Source: Phialophora verrucosa (taxonomy: Eukaryota; Ascomycota; Eurotiomycetes; Chaetothyriales; Herpotrichiellaceae). From it: DNA of 64,000 bases. Below are positions 52,705 to 63,640 of this stretch, one piece after another (the first letter of the stretch is position 1; each line of letters opens with the position of its first letter). The stretch is from contig MSED01000004.1 of the NCBI GenBank assembly GCA_002099365.1, positions 2,542,001 through 2,606,000 of the forward strand. Reading direction: 5' to 3'. Both the position numbers and the translations under genes were made by a program. The notes under the pieces are model-generated. The model was given only the letters and a program-made list of their open reading frames with translations. It did no database searches and had not been told where the DNA came from.

Positions 52705-55700
52705 ATGGCGCAACTGCGAAGCGTGAGTTCGGGAACGGACGTCCTTTCCATGTCCGCAAGATCGACTAGAGCCACGCTCCCCCAAGTAGCTGCACCGCCC
52801 TCCTACGTCTCAATCGCCGAAGCCGAGAACTTGGTCTACGCAGAGATTGAGCAGGTGGTAAAGATCTCGAACGGCGCATTGCAATTGCTCAATGGGTTCC
52901 TCGACCAAATACTCTACGACATTTTGTCCAAATCGCAGTCGATCAGCCTGACCGCAATCCGAGCTGCGATCCCGCTGGTATTGAAACAGAGGTTGGGACG
53001 CGCTGCAATAAAGGCCGGAGATGACGAACTGCAGGACTACTTGGAAGAGGATGAGCTGGAAGAGATCCAAAACACCCCACCAGTCCTTGATCCCAAAGCT
53101 GAGTTCGACGTCGACCTCGCCTGGAAACTCACTAGACTACGATGTATGGTTTATGCTAAGCTTGGGGACATGGAAGAAGAAGATGAAGAGGACTACCTCG
53201 AAGGCGACGACATAAGGGAACATCTAAATCAGTTGAGGGATGCGAACAAAGTTGTTGATCGGATCTTACCACCCACTGCCATCTTCCTTACCACGGTACT
53301 TGAGTTCATTGCCGAGCAAGCCGTGTGCATAGCGGCTCAGCACGCGCGGAAACGACATGCGTATCTGAATGATGCAGCTCGGACAGCGCCGCTGGGACGA
53401 GCAGAGGTAACCATTTACTTGGAAGAGATAGACATGTCGGGCATTGGCAAAGAAGGACCTCTGATCCGGCTTTGGCGGTCGTGGAAGGGTAGCGTTCGCA
53501 CTGGTGGCAATACACATTCCCGCCCTACCACGCCCAACATCATGTCGCCCATAAGCCCCGATTCGCCCACCCAAGAATGGAGATTCCCCTCTGCTCCAGG
53601 AATCCCACCAATAAAGGAAGAGAGCCGATCTGTCACTCCAGCCCACATCCCGCTCCCAGTTGCTAACGATGATATCGAGGAGATTGAGGCGCCCGAATCT
53701 GGACTTGCTGCTAAAGCTGAGAGCAACACTCTGCGCCCAGCAATTGGAAACCGGAAATCCACAAGTATGCTGCTCATGCCTGGCCAATATCCGAATCCCA
53801 CAACCGCGAATGACAGCACTGAGAGGCCGCAGGTGGGCAGAAGAAGATCGCGATCAGTACCAACGTCTCCTGAACTTTCTTCGAGCACAATGTTTGAGCG
53901 CCAACGAAAAGCCCCCAGCCCTACCGGCGCTGCAAGCTCAAGTGACGCAGGCTTGCCCCATGGTGATTCTCAGCAGCATAACGAGGAGGGCTCATCCGGT
54001 CCGGTCTCAACTGCAATCGGTGCTACTGTTGCCACAATTGCCGGTGCCCTCAGCGTGGAAGCGGCTAAGGCATTCCGCAGGGATCATCCAGCAGACTCGG
54101 CTTTTCCAGTGTCACCCGAGTCTGCCGTAGAACCCCACTCGTCCATTAGCACAGCAAATGACTTCGAACGAATGCATATCCCCTTACGAGCATCCACTGC
54201 GGCCATCGATGCGACAGGCAGAGAAACCCAGGAGGGTGTGCCCGACGCGGAAGATCCGGCATTGGGCTCGAGTGATGAGGAGGGGACCGATGTGGACACC
54301 GAGCAAGTAAATCCTAGGGATTCTGGATTTGGGGTTGCTGAGCTTGAGGAAGAGGTGCCCCAGAACGCCGACGCAGCTAATGCTGGCCATGAGCCATCAA
54401 CAATCAACGACACACCTAACGATGAAACCGGAGCACATGAGGATGCGTTTGCCCCAAGCACCAGATCTTCGAATGTTGGATATGCGACGATCTTTCAGAC
54501 GCCTGAAACAAATGCCGGCTACAGTAGTTCTAACTCGACTCGCACCTCCGGCCCAGGAATGGCTCGTTCCGAAGAGCCCGTTGCTGCGACGAAAGCGAGC
54601 ACAACAGCAGGTGGGCCTGTAACGTCTGCATGGCCTGCCGTGATTCCGAATCGTAGATCCTCATTGGAGCAAAAGGAACCAGATCAGACAAACCCTCGCT
54701 TTCCTCACCAGTTTACCTCGTCCCAGTCACACCAACAAGTGGTGGAGCAACCAGTCCCTCGCTTCGCAACTTCTGCATATGCTCGTTCTAGAAGTGCAAG
54801 CGCGAACCAGGGAAGACCTTCAACATCCGGATCTGCAACTCGACGACAGCACATTCGACTTCGATCAGAAGATGCCGAGGCACGACCGCGCGAGGATCTA
54901 GACAGAGCAAAGAAGAGTCTCGATCTTCTGATTGACAGCGACGAGACACTGCATTATACGCTCACGCCCGCATCCGCTACAGTGGTAAGTGCGCTTCTCT
55001 CTGACCATCGCAAAGAGGCTAACTTTTTCCCCAGGGAGGCAAGCTAAAGGCCAGAAGTCGAACTCAGGAATTAGCAGACTTCTTCAGAGAGACCGCACCC
55101 CCCGGACAGGAAGTGCGGCCGAAGTCCTCTCGTTCCACAAAGGATGGGCTGAACGGTCTTCGAGCGAATCCTCCGACCCCCGTCACAGCAAAAGCACCAC
55201 CCAGTCAGCCACCACTGTCCTCACCTTCCAGGCCTAAGAATCCTGTAGGCGAGCCACGTGAGGCCAGGATGGTGCGCAATAACACTCGAGACCTTGCCGA
55301 CTATGCGCGGTCAACCGGCCCTGAAAATGAGGCACAGCTTCCCAAATCGCTTGGCCCCCGGCCCTCCACCGCCCAGGGGCCCAAGGCGGACTTTTCATTG
55401 AGAGAAAAGGCTCTTGGTGAGGACAGTCGCCCCGATACAGCCAAGACAGCCAATCGCTTGAGATATCAGGCACGAGACGCGAAAGTGCCCAGAACTGCCG
55501 ATAGTTCGGACCTAATCGACTTTATCAGGGAAGGCCCTCCACGAGCTCCTGGAGAACATCGTATCGATCGCCATGTGGCACCTTTCCGAACGACAATGGA
55601 TTCTGACGATCTAAATGCGCTAGCACCTCCTCCGGAGCTTGATGCCAGGCCACGTAATTCGGAGGCGAGCGTTCCAGAAAGTGCAATAACGGCCAAATCG

Positions 55701-56477
55701 ATGCCATCGTCAATGAATTCGCGGACTGGCCTCCTTGACTCGACAAATCGTGCAGCTAGCAAGCCCATGAATGGTGTAAATGCTGTTTCGAAACAACCGG
55801 TCATCCCCGAGGCAGATGGTATGCCCAGAAGAACGCGGACACGAGTGCGGGATCCATATGCGATTGATTACAGCGATGAAGAGGATGAAGTGGAGCAATT
55901 CGAGGCTCCACCAAAGAGGAGGACCGATGAAGAATCACTCGTAGACTTTTTGAGGAATACCGCGCCGCCTCCAGGGATGGCCACGCTGCCAATCCTCGCT
56001 GCACTGCCTGGTCCAACGCAACCAGACGCGTCAAATATGGTGAAACGATCGGCCAGCGGCTCTAAGTTGAGAGATTTCTTACCGGGTGGCGCATCTGCGA
56101 ACAAAAACAACACCACTGCAAACGCCAACGCCAACGCCAACGGAGCAACACCTTCACGGCCTGTCAACATAGCACGAGCCTCCTCCCCACATCTCACACA
56201 AGCGGGATCGAAGCTGGACAAATACAAACCAACAACTCCAACACATGCAGCACACGTCGACCGAAACCGCACGCAGAGCAAAGCTCGGGTCGAGCCAAGA
56301 GGCGCGTCGAGCACCACGAACGGTAGCGGTACGGCAGACCTTGCAGCGTTCCTCAAAGACTCGGCGCCGCCGCCGGGGATGAATGAGAAGCCAGTCCAGA
56401 AGTTCAATACTTCCGTGCAGAAGGACCAGGCTGGGTTTATGAAGTTCTTTCAGAGGAGAGGAAGTGTGAGAAAATGA
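52705..56477 (+). CDS. Large Ser/Pro-rich fungal protein with histone-fold-like N-terminus and repeated DFxR-TAPPPGM motif
   Basis: Exons 52705-54984 and 55035-56477, joined over a 50-nt intron (GTAAGT..CAG), encode 1240 residues. Residues about 33-115 are helical and resemble a histone-fold-type region (LLNGFLDQILYDILSKSQSI, then IRAAIPLVLKQRLGRAAI). This is an inference from pattern. Residues 115-300 are a further folded, acidic region. The rest is disordered. The second exon carries a short motif six times: ELADFFRETAPPG (772-784), DLADYARSTGP (846-856), DLIDFIREGPP (919-929), SLVDFLRNTAPPPGM (1061-1075), KLRDFLPGGA (1104-1113) and DLAAFLKDSAPPPGM (1195-1209). A related GFMKFFQRRG ends the protein. 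I do not know a function. The repeated motif could be a binding site for one partner. The first ATG in frame is 52705. Confidence 0.8.
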
Positions 56478-57084
56478 CCAGACGCAGGAGAGATGGGATA
56501 TTTTGAGTTGTTTCTTTTTCATGTGCTGAAATGTGAGCATTGACTGATATCCTGAAACGTCGGTGCTGGGAGACGTGGAAAAGGATCATGATGCTGGGCG
56601 GCAACCTCAGTTCAAACACCAATTACATAGTGGCTATCCTGCGCGGTGAAGCTGTTGTACCGTAGATGAGCGACGACTTGGCTAGGTGGAAGCCATGGAC
56701 ATCTCTTTCCGTGCTAGCTACCTCGTACCGGTTTCTGCAGATGCAGATCTGCATGAGAAGACTTGGTTTTGCAGTACTTGGATTATTGCGTGCTGTGTGT
56801 GCCCCCCTCCCCACCGCCGCCCCCTGGGGGGATTTCAGGGGCTTTAGAAAAGGGGTTGTCGACTTCACCGCCCACGTGATATTGAACTTTCTGCCACTCC
56901 TGATCATCGAACACGAACATTTCTGGCCTCAATCCGCGGCCGCGACTTCGACATCCTCCATCTCGTACGCTTCATTCCACGTCCCTGTTACCACACCCTT
57001 TCGTGGATGAGCTGGTGACCGGCTCTTTCGGCTCTTTCTTTCCCTCCCCTTCTTTCCCCCAACTCATTCATCCTCCGCAGCGCG
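56478..57084. other. Gap between the large protein gene and erv25
   Basis: It holds a 3' flank and the erv25 promoter. Short frames near 56623-56907 (-) and 56666-57010 (+) have no support. A pyrimidine-rich stretch precedes the erv25 ATG. Confidence 0.45.
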
Positions 57085-57847
57085 ATGAAATTCCTTGGGG
57101 CGCTGGCCCTCCTTCCCCTTCTCTCCTCCGCGCTGAAATTCGAACTGGTCGCCCAACCAGGCCACAGCGCGAAGAACGAGCGATGCATTCGGAACTTCGT
57201 TACTCAGGATACGTTGGTCGTTGTCACGGCCATCGTTTCGGGGAACAGGGGGGACGGGATGATGGTTAACATGCACATCAAAGATGCGGTTGGCAACGAC
57301 TACGGACGACCGAAGGATGTCGCCGGCGAGAAGAGAATGGCGTTCACAAGTCTGGCAGACACCGCCTTCGACGTCTGCTTTGAGAATACGTTGACTGGAA
57401 GATGTATTGTGGCCCTTTCTATCTCTACCGTATGGCTGCGCATAACTGACCAATTTCTACAGCACACATCCCCAACCCCACCCGGCAGATCGAACTGGAC
57501 ATCGACATCGGCGCCGACGCGCGCGACTGGTCCGCAATTCAAGCGAACGAAAAACTCAAGCCCGTCGAAGCCGACCTGCGGCGGATAGAAGAGACCGTCA
57601 ACGAGATCGTACAGGAAATGGAGTATCTGAGGATACGGGAGCAGAAGCTGCGGGATACGAATGAGAGCACGAATGAGCGGGTCAAGTGGTTTGCTTTTGG
57701 GACGATGGGCATGCTGGTTGGGTTGGGCGCCTGGCAAGTCGTTTATTTGAGGGCTTACTTCAGGTATTTGTTTCCTCCTTTTCCTGTTTCGCGTTGGTTA
57801 GGAGTATGCTAATGCGGCGATTGTGCAGGTCGAAGCATCTCATCTAG
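57085..57847 (+). CDS. erv25: p24 family cargo receptor Erv25 (p24 delta)
   Basis: p24 proteins cycle between ER and Golgi in COPII and COPI vesicles and help load GPI-anchored and other cargo. Exons 57085-57403, 57463-57763 and 57829-57847, with introns of 59 and 65 nt, give 212 residues. A signal peptide ends near residue 16. The GOLD domain (17 to about 110) has the disulphide cysteines C34 and C98. A coiled coil follows (KLKPVEADLRRIEETVNEI). The family block LRDTNESTNERVKWFAF leads into one membrane helix (LVGLGAWQVVYLRAYF). The seven-codon last exon supplies the cytosolic tail ending RSKHLI. The first intron donor (GTATTG) is weak, but the joined frame fits the family. Confidence 0.9.
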
Positions 57848-58585
57848 TGCTGTTCGCCTGGAACGGAAGGGACACATCTCATCAGCATCGCGTGGATCGC
57901 ATCACATGAATCAGACATCAGCATGGGAAACAATGAAAGTACAAGGGCCACCCGAACCGGTCACGAGACAGTTTCTCTGGAGGTGCCCTTGGAGGATTAT
58001 CTGCGAGCGAAAACAAAACAGCACATACGAATTGAAGTGGCAATACAACCTTTGCTGGAATGACCCATCCACGGACCACCAAAGGTCGTGATCGCCGTTG
58101 CCATCTAGTCGAGAAGATGTGCTTGGTAACCACCAAATGCGCATGGCTAATATCTGCTGTGTGCAACAGAGGCCGAAGCATATTCATTGCCTGCCGGCTT
58201 CCCCTGGCTCTCTTGACAAAAGACGCCTCTGTGGATATACCTAGAAAAATGACCTTGTGAGCCGAAGAGGTGCGCTATAAGTATTATTTGCCGTTGTCTA
58301 TGCTCATGTTGCACCTGCCAAGACGACTTAGGTCTTTCGTTCTCTATGTGAAGGCTGACTTTCGCGGAGTAACACTGCTTTATGCTTCGCAGTGAACGAC
58401 CCGGGGCGATGACCAGCAGACTCGACTGCCGGACCCTTGTAGCACGCAGACTGCCTGCATTTTCTGAGCAACTTCTCCCTTCTTCGATCAGTACAGATTC
58501 CACATCGTTCTCAAGCTTCGGTCTCGGACGGGGCTAATCCTGGTCTCTCTGTTCATCGACACTTCTCTCAGGATAACAAGACAAA
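57848..58585. other. Gap between erv25 and the BTB array
   Basis: About 740 bp without a supported gene. The right end is the promoter and leader of the first BTB gene. Confidence 0.4.
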
Positions 58586-59350
58586 ATGTCGGCGAGACTA
58601 TCCAACAAGCCGACGCAGGGACAGCGACAGACAAAAACCTCAGTGGGAGTCGAGGAGAAGCCAAAACCACAGTTTCCAAGTAGATTCAGCCGCTTAGCAT
58701 CATATTTATTGGTTTGTGGTCTGACTTCTCAGCGTCACATCATTTGCGCGGTCAGATATTCTCTCGGTCTTCGTGGGCAGAAGGTGGAATTTGGCATTCA
58801 CAAAGGGATCTTGGTCGCAAAGAGTCCATTCTTTGAGAAGTGTTTTGGTGTTGGTATGAAGGAAGCGAACGACAACGCGGTATACCTCTACGAAGATGAA
58901 CCAAGTGCCTTCGAGGTTGTGGTCGAGTGGGTGTACGCGGACCGGGTTCGGACCAGCACGCACGCACTGACACTTGTCGAAGCCTACGTTCTCGCCGACA
59001 AACTATGCATGCCAGATCTCCAGAACGCGATCACCGATACAATCAGACTCACATGCGGAGTGCTTGACCCAGACCAAGCAAGCCGTGCATGGCACATCCT
59101 TCCGGAAGGCTGCCCGCTTCGCGAACTGGTACTAGACCAGCTGCATTTTCGGATGATGGCATCGCTGGGCGAGTCCAAGCTGAGCACGGCCGCCGCGGAT
59201 GTCAAATCTGCGGTGGAACTAAAAGAGGTGATCGAGAAAGATGCTGGCCCGGCGACGGCCCTATCGTGGAAGACTGTCGACTACAGCCTCAAGAAAGGTA
59301 CAACGGGTGCAGGCCATTGGGACCCTCGAACATTTCTTGGTTGCAACTAA
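58586..59350 (+). CDS. BTB/POZ domain protein, copy 1
   Basis: BTB domains mediate dimerisation and, in many proteins, binding to cullin-3 ubiquitin ligases; function here is unknown. The protein has 254 residues from the ATG at 58586. The N-terminal 35 residues are basic. The BTB fold spans about 52-155: VEFGIHKGILVAKSPFFEKCF, GMKEANDNAVYLYEDEPSAF, VVVEWVYADRV, AYVLADKLCMPDLQNAI. The C-terminal part ends in GHWDPRTF, a tail partly shared with copy 3 (WNPHDLSFH). A short intron near 58708-58735 cannot be excluded. It is followed on the same strand, within about 100 bp, by copy 2. Confidence 0.82.
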   Translation: MSARLSNKPTQGQRQTKTSVGVEEKPKPQFPSRFSRLASYLLVCGLTSQRHIICAVRYSLGLRGQKVEFGIHKGILVAKSPFFEKCFGVGMKEANDNAVYLYEDEPSAFEVVVEWVYADRVRTSTHALTLVEAYVLADKLCMPDLQNAITDTIRLTCGVLDPDQASRAWHILPEGCPLRELVLDQLHFRMMASLGESKLSTAAADVKSAVELKEVIEKDAGPATALSWKTVDYSLKKGTTGAGHWDPRTFLGCN

Positions 59351-59435
59351 CACGTGCACGAAGATGGGAAGAAATGCAGTGACACTATGGATCATCGGAC
59401 CACAACAACTTCAATTGCGGAATCGACCTGCTTAA

Positions 59436-60284
59436 CTCAGCCACGTCGACGTGGTCGACGTGGCCTATACGGCACGTGCCAACAAGAAACAGCGAACTGA
59501 TGATGGAAGCGAGTCGTCAGTCGCATTTCGTGACAATTGTAGGCCCAGAGTGCTTTATCGGCTCACGCAACCTCACAGCTTCACCCTGTCTGACATCATC
59601 ACCGTTGTTGTCGGTCCCGAAGCGAGGAAATATCAGTTGCACAGAAGCCTTCTAGTCTCGACATCTGTCGTTTTCAGGAGGTGCCTCCAGTCTGGAATGA
59701 GGGAGCAGAGAAAAAAGACTGTCATACTTCCGGAAGACGATTCGAAGTCGTTCAGCATCCTTGTAGATATCCTCTACACTAGCCGAGTCCCTCTCGATGA
59801 TGAAACACGAACGCTCATGTCGGCCTACGTGCTTGCTGAGAAGCTACTCATGCCGCGTCTTCAGGACATGTTGATGGACAGGGTAAGCGAAAGGCTTTGT
59901 CTGGAGGTTAGGGTCAACCTAGAAGACTTCAGCTGGGTTTGGAAGAGCACACCTGAGGACAGCAAGCTACGTCAATTCATGGTTGACGCTTTGCACAATG
60001 ACATAATGAGTGGGAATCGATGCGTACGACATAAATATCGGGAATACCGCGAGGATGGCACGGACGGTTTGAACAGCGACACGGTGTCTCAGCTGAAAAC
60101 GCTCATGATGGAGAACGGTGCATTGGGGTATAAGCTTTACTCGAAAGTCATCGATTGTCCCAAAGCCCGTGTGACGACGTTCAAGCAATCAGAAACGCAT
60201 ATGCGAATCCTCACAAATATCATATCGAAGACCCGGAAACGTATTGACTTGTCCTCAAAGCTTACCCTCTCATCACATCCATGA
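59436..60284 (+). CDS. BTB/POZ domain protein, copy 2, start unresolved
   Basis: The open frame runs from just after a TAA at 59433-59435 to 60284 (282 codons) but contains no ATG before the BTB core. The core is clear: LSDIITVVVGPEARKYQLH, CLQSGMREQRKKTVILPEDD, YVLAEKLLMPRLQDMLMDRV. A basic N-terminal stretch (ARANKKQRTDDG) resembles exon 1 of copy 4. The start therefore probably lies across an intron; CTTAAC..CTCAG ending at 59440 is a plausible branch point and acceptor, with an upstream ATG near 59374. That link is speculative. The C-terminus (SKTRKRIDLSSKL) differs from copy 1. The gene may instead have lost its start. Confidence 0.65.
   Translation, partial: LSHVDVVDVAYTARANKKQRTDDGSESSVAFRDNCRPRVLYRLTQPHSFTLSDIITVVVGPEARKYQLHRSLLVSTSVVFRRCLQSGMREQRKKTVILPEDDSKSFSILVDILYTSRVPLDDETRTLMSAYVLAEKLLMPRLQDMLMDRVSERLCLEVRVNLEDFSWVWKSTPEDSKLRQFMVDALHNDIMSGNRCVRHKYREYREDGTDGLNSDTVSQLKTLMMENGALGYKLYSKVIDCPKARVTTFKQSETHMRILTNIISKTRKRIDLSSKLTLSSHP
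59441..59462. repeat. Palindrome CCACGTCGACGTGG with a 9-bp partial duplication
   Basis: Positions 59441-59454 are identical to their reverse complement, and GTCGACGTGG is then repeated once more (59454-59463 region). It sits at the beginning of BTB copy 2 and could be either coding or regulatory. Confidence 0.7.
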
Positions 60285-60840
60285 ACACGGGCTTGGAATG
60301 GACAACGGCCTGCTCTCTTGGCGACTGAATTTGAATACTACGTGGACGACAGGGCTTGGAAATGATGAGATCTCGGTAGAAAGAAGATTCGACTGAGGAA
60401 TGCTTGCGACATCACTGCCAATGAATCGAGTCTCATTTGACCTCGAAGGCACAATTCCGGGCCATAAGTACAGAACTCAGGGATGTGAAACTCCCTTCCT
60501 CCACTCTACGATTGCATTTCTCGGGTCATTTGGGTATGAATTCACTCGGACTTCAGGCTGAACATCAGTTCCACGGGTACTCCAATCTTCAGTTCGTCTT
60601 GCTGACCTGAGAGATCTCTCATATACCCAACGCTCATCTCGGGCTACCGACGGCCACGGCCAGGCAAAGGCCCGATTTAGTGAAGCAATTTCGCTCGCTC
60701 TCAATACATTTGCATGGACTTTCTCTACAAACAAGTCGCCCCCCTAATCGCTTGTCGATCAGCAACTCCTCAAATCCGTTTCTACATTACATCGACACTT
60801 GTTTAACAAGCTAGACGTCTCCAAAGACTCTGGAAACAGC
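60285..60840. other. Gap between BTB copy 2 and the RBR gene
   Basis: About 550 bp. The RBR frame is open back to about 60799 without an ATG. No other feature is seen. Confidence 0.4.
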
Positions 60841-61922
60841 ATGCGCCTGTTTCCAAATGCCCGCCTCTGGTCGCGCCATCAACTCTCCACACTATGCGAG
60901 CGGTTCGATCTGAAAGTTCGGAAGCGTGCGAACCGACAACAGATGTGCGACATCTTGGATGATTTTCTGGACGGGAAAGAACTGAGGCGCACGGATTGGA
61001 GGGATTGGGAGCTCAACAGGATATGCCAAAGTCTACATGCTCGCACAGGTTCTCATTTTTCCGCGGCAGCCCTCAGCAGTACGCTCAATGATTTGAGGAG
61101 CGGCGAGGCTGCTCAGATGACTCTATGTCTGGTGTGCGACAAGCAATTCTCCCTGAGCGAGAGACTCGAAACTCATTGTGGACATGTCGTCGATTATTGC
61201 GCAGCATGCATAGACCAGTGGCTTTCTTCTCAGCTAGAGACTTTTCCGCCAAATGCCATTCCATGCCTCAATGAAGAGTGCGAGGCTATGCTAGCGCCGG
61301 AAGACATGGAGGGTTATCTTTCTCCAGAGGAATTTGAGCATTCACGGATGCGATATCTCGCTACCCTGTTTGGAGGCTTCCTGTGTCCGGTCCGGGGCTG
61401 CGGTACTGCCATTTCAGAGGGCGAGGAACTGAGCTTTGTGACGTGTGGAGGTTGTCACAGACAGATTTGCGTCAGTTGCCGTATTGAATGGCATAGTGGT
61501 ATTTCTTGTGAGCAATATCAGGCTGAGCTTGCTGAAAGGGCCGAAGAGCAAGCTAGGGAGGACGAGAGGCTCGCAGAAGAAGCAGAGGCCGAAGAAAGGC
61601 GCGCCGGGGAGGAGGATGCGTCGAATCGGTACAAACAAACAAGAACGAGATCATGTCCTGGGTGCAGAGCCCCATTCGAAAAGAGTGGAGGGTGTGATCA
61701 CATGCATTGCGGTATGGACACCCTATCCTTCCAGAAAGGTCGTTCTCTGACTGATTCTACACAGTGAGATGCAAGATGGATTTTTGCTACATCTGCGGTG
61801 CAGATTATCAAGCCATTCTGGAAACCAATAACTCCGCCCACGACCGTTCTTGCCCTCACTCGAGAGGTCAAGTGGAGCTCGACGACGAGGATATCAATGA
61901 TCGCGATGAGCTTGAGGATTAA
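60841..61922 (+). CDS. RING-between-RING (RBR) E3 ubiquitin ligase
   Basis: RBR ligases take ubiquitin from an E2 onto a catalytic cysteine in RING2 and pass it to a substrate. Exons 60841-61711 and 61765-61922, with a 53-nt intron (GTATGG..CAG), give 342 residues. An N-terminal helical region (1-90) precedes RING1 (from C96 in TLCLVCDKQF, with HCGHVVDYCAACI). The IBR spans about 182-223 (CPVRGCGTAI, CGGCHRQICVSC). A highly charged helix (228-260, AERAEEQAREDERLAEEAEA) then separates it from RING2 (CPGCRAPFEKSGGCDHMHC). The active-site cysteine by comparison with HHARI is C290, the last complete codon of exon 1. Exon 2 adds RCKMDFCYICG and an acidic tail. The first ATG is at 60841. It lies inside a BTB array. 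Confidence 0.9.
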
Positions 61923-62510
61923 GCAATCTTGCGAGCTGAGGAGGACCTCGACTTCCAGGGGAGTAGATATCTCGGGAGATACTCGACATGATACCAGCGG
62001 TTAGCTGGCTCGGCCTTGATATGTATCGCATCAATCGCCATATCAATGGCGAATCTAGACATGCCAGCTCGACCACACAAGATTCTGCAGTGTTTACCTT
62101 CCATACATGTGCGTGGACATGACTCGAGTGTTTTCGGAGGGCGCGACATCCTACGCTTCACTGGCACAGTCAGACTTAGTTTCCCCCTCTCCTCGACTCA
62201 CAATTCCTTGACTTGTCCATGTCTCTCAATTTCATGACTTTTCCACCTCTCACAATTTAGCCGCCCTCTCTTCGACTTGTCCATCTAAACTACGCCTAGG
62301 TGCACCTTGACAGCCACACTCATATGCCCCTCTCACTTCCGCAGCAGACTAGCCGATTCCTATTCAACCTTGCCAATTTCAGTTGGCCACCCCAAAATGT
62401 GGAAGAGATGTTCCTCCGAAGGCGGAGCAGAGGACGCGAATTAAAGAAGCGTCGGTCAGTCCCAAGTTACACGGTCTTTAGAGGAGCTGTCAAACTGACA
62501 TAAACTAAAG
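61923..62510. other. Gap between the RBR gene and BTB copy 3
   Basis: A short frame with a basic N-terminus-like sequence starts at an ATG at 62408 (MFLRRRSRGRELKKRR). It resembles exon 1 of a BTB gene, but its phase does not fit the downstream BTB frame with a normal intron. The rest has C/T-rich sequence with repeated CTCACAATT and CCTCTC stretches (62180-62280). Confidence 0.4.
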
Positions 62511-63296
62511 CTTCACCTGGACATCATCACAGTGAACGTGGGCAAAACCAAAGCCGGTATCAGGTGCATGAGAGTGTACTCCTGCAGTACGTACGCCTGG
62601 TGCGAGCAATACCTCAGCTCTAGCATGTGCGGGCAAATTGACAAAACCATCAATCTTCCCGAGGACGGCCACGACGACTTCGACGTCATCTTCAGATGGT
62701 TCTACGGGAGCAAGGACGTCCAGCAAGAGAACATCTTGCGCATAGCCGCGACTTACAATACCACGTACAAATACTGTCTTCCCGACCTTCAGAACGCTCT
62801 TGTCGATGCCATTCGGAAGATATGCGCAACAACCCGACTGAGGCTCTTCGACGCCGCACAGATCTACCGACAGAGCCCTGACGATTGCAAACTTCGAGAT
62901 TTTATCGTTGACCACATGCACCACTAGATCTGTAAATGGCCGGATGAATACGGCAGGCAGGGTGTGACAAATGGGCCTTACAGCTGCGAAATGTGGACAC
63001 TCCCCATGGAAAGTGCGGGATTGGCATGCTCCTGTATTGAGAAATGCAATGGCAAATATGCCGCTGCTAACGGGGCTCTATACCGGCCGCAGCCCATGCA
63101 CCCGGCCACAGCGGGCAACTTATACCATGTTCCCACAGATGGAAGAAATCCCTTTGGCAATCGAGTACGTGGTCTCTCAGAGGAGTGTGAACGTATCAGC
63201 GACTGGCTAATGTCTAGTGCATCCAAGTTTAACCTGAAAGACTGGAAGATATCAGGCGACCAATGCTGGAATCCTCACGATCTTTCATTCCATTAG
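62511..63296 (+). pseudogene. BTB/POZ domain gene, copy 3, with an in-frame stop
   Basis: The BTB frame begins after a possible acceptor (TAAAG, 62506-62510): LHLDIITVNVGKT, YLSSSMCGQIDKTINLPEDG, FDVIFRWFYGSKD, YCLPDLQNALVDAI, DDCKLRDFIVDHM. It meets a TAG at 62925-62927 and then stays open in the same frame for 122 more codons to a second TAG at 63294-63296. The later part (DWLMSSASKFNLKDWK ... CWNPHDLSFH) ends like copy 1 (GHWDPRTF). The frame lacks a clear ATG too. I infer a decayed copy. Stop-codon readthrough, or a truncated but working protein, are alternatives. Confidence 0.6.
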
Positions 63297-63640
63297 CATG
63301 TATGACAGTTCGTCTGCTCGGAATGCGCGACTCATTGCATCGCAAGGTGCGTTGTCAACAGAAAAGAAAACTCAATCGGGAGAATGTGACAAAGAGACAA
63401 GGCGACTGACAGCAAGTTTAGGCCGGCCACAAAGACGAGCTATGCTCTGCCAGAAATCAAGAACCGCGATACCGGGGAACACAAAGAGACACTAATTTTA
63501 TCACTTGGATCCTCTTTTGGCTCTCTGGCCTCCCTCATTAAATCTCTGGCCATGTCCCTGAAGACCGTGTCACCCATTCTGATAACCAGTATATTTTATC
63601 TGTGGCCCAACTACCCACACCCTCTCCCACTTAATCTCCG
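63297..63640. other. Gap between BTB copies 3 and 4
   Basis: About 340 bp, presumably the promoter of copy 4. Nothing else is seen. Confidence 0.4.

Noticed and set aside
59340..59460. Fusion of BTB copies 1 and 2 into one double-BTB protein
   Set aside because: Copy 1 has its own conserved-looking C-terminal tail (GHWDPRTF) and a stop at 59348-59350; no splice pair skips that stop in phase.
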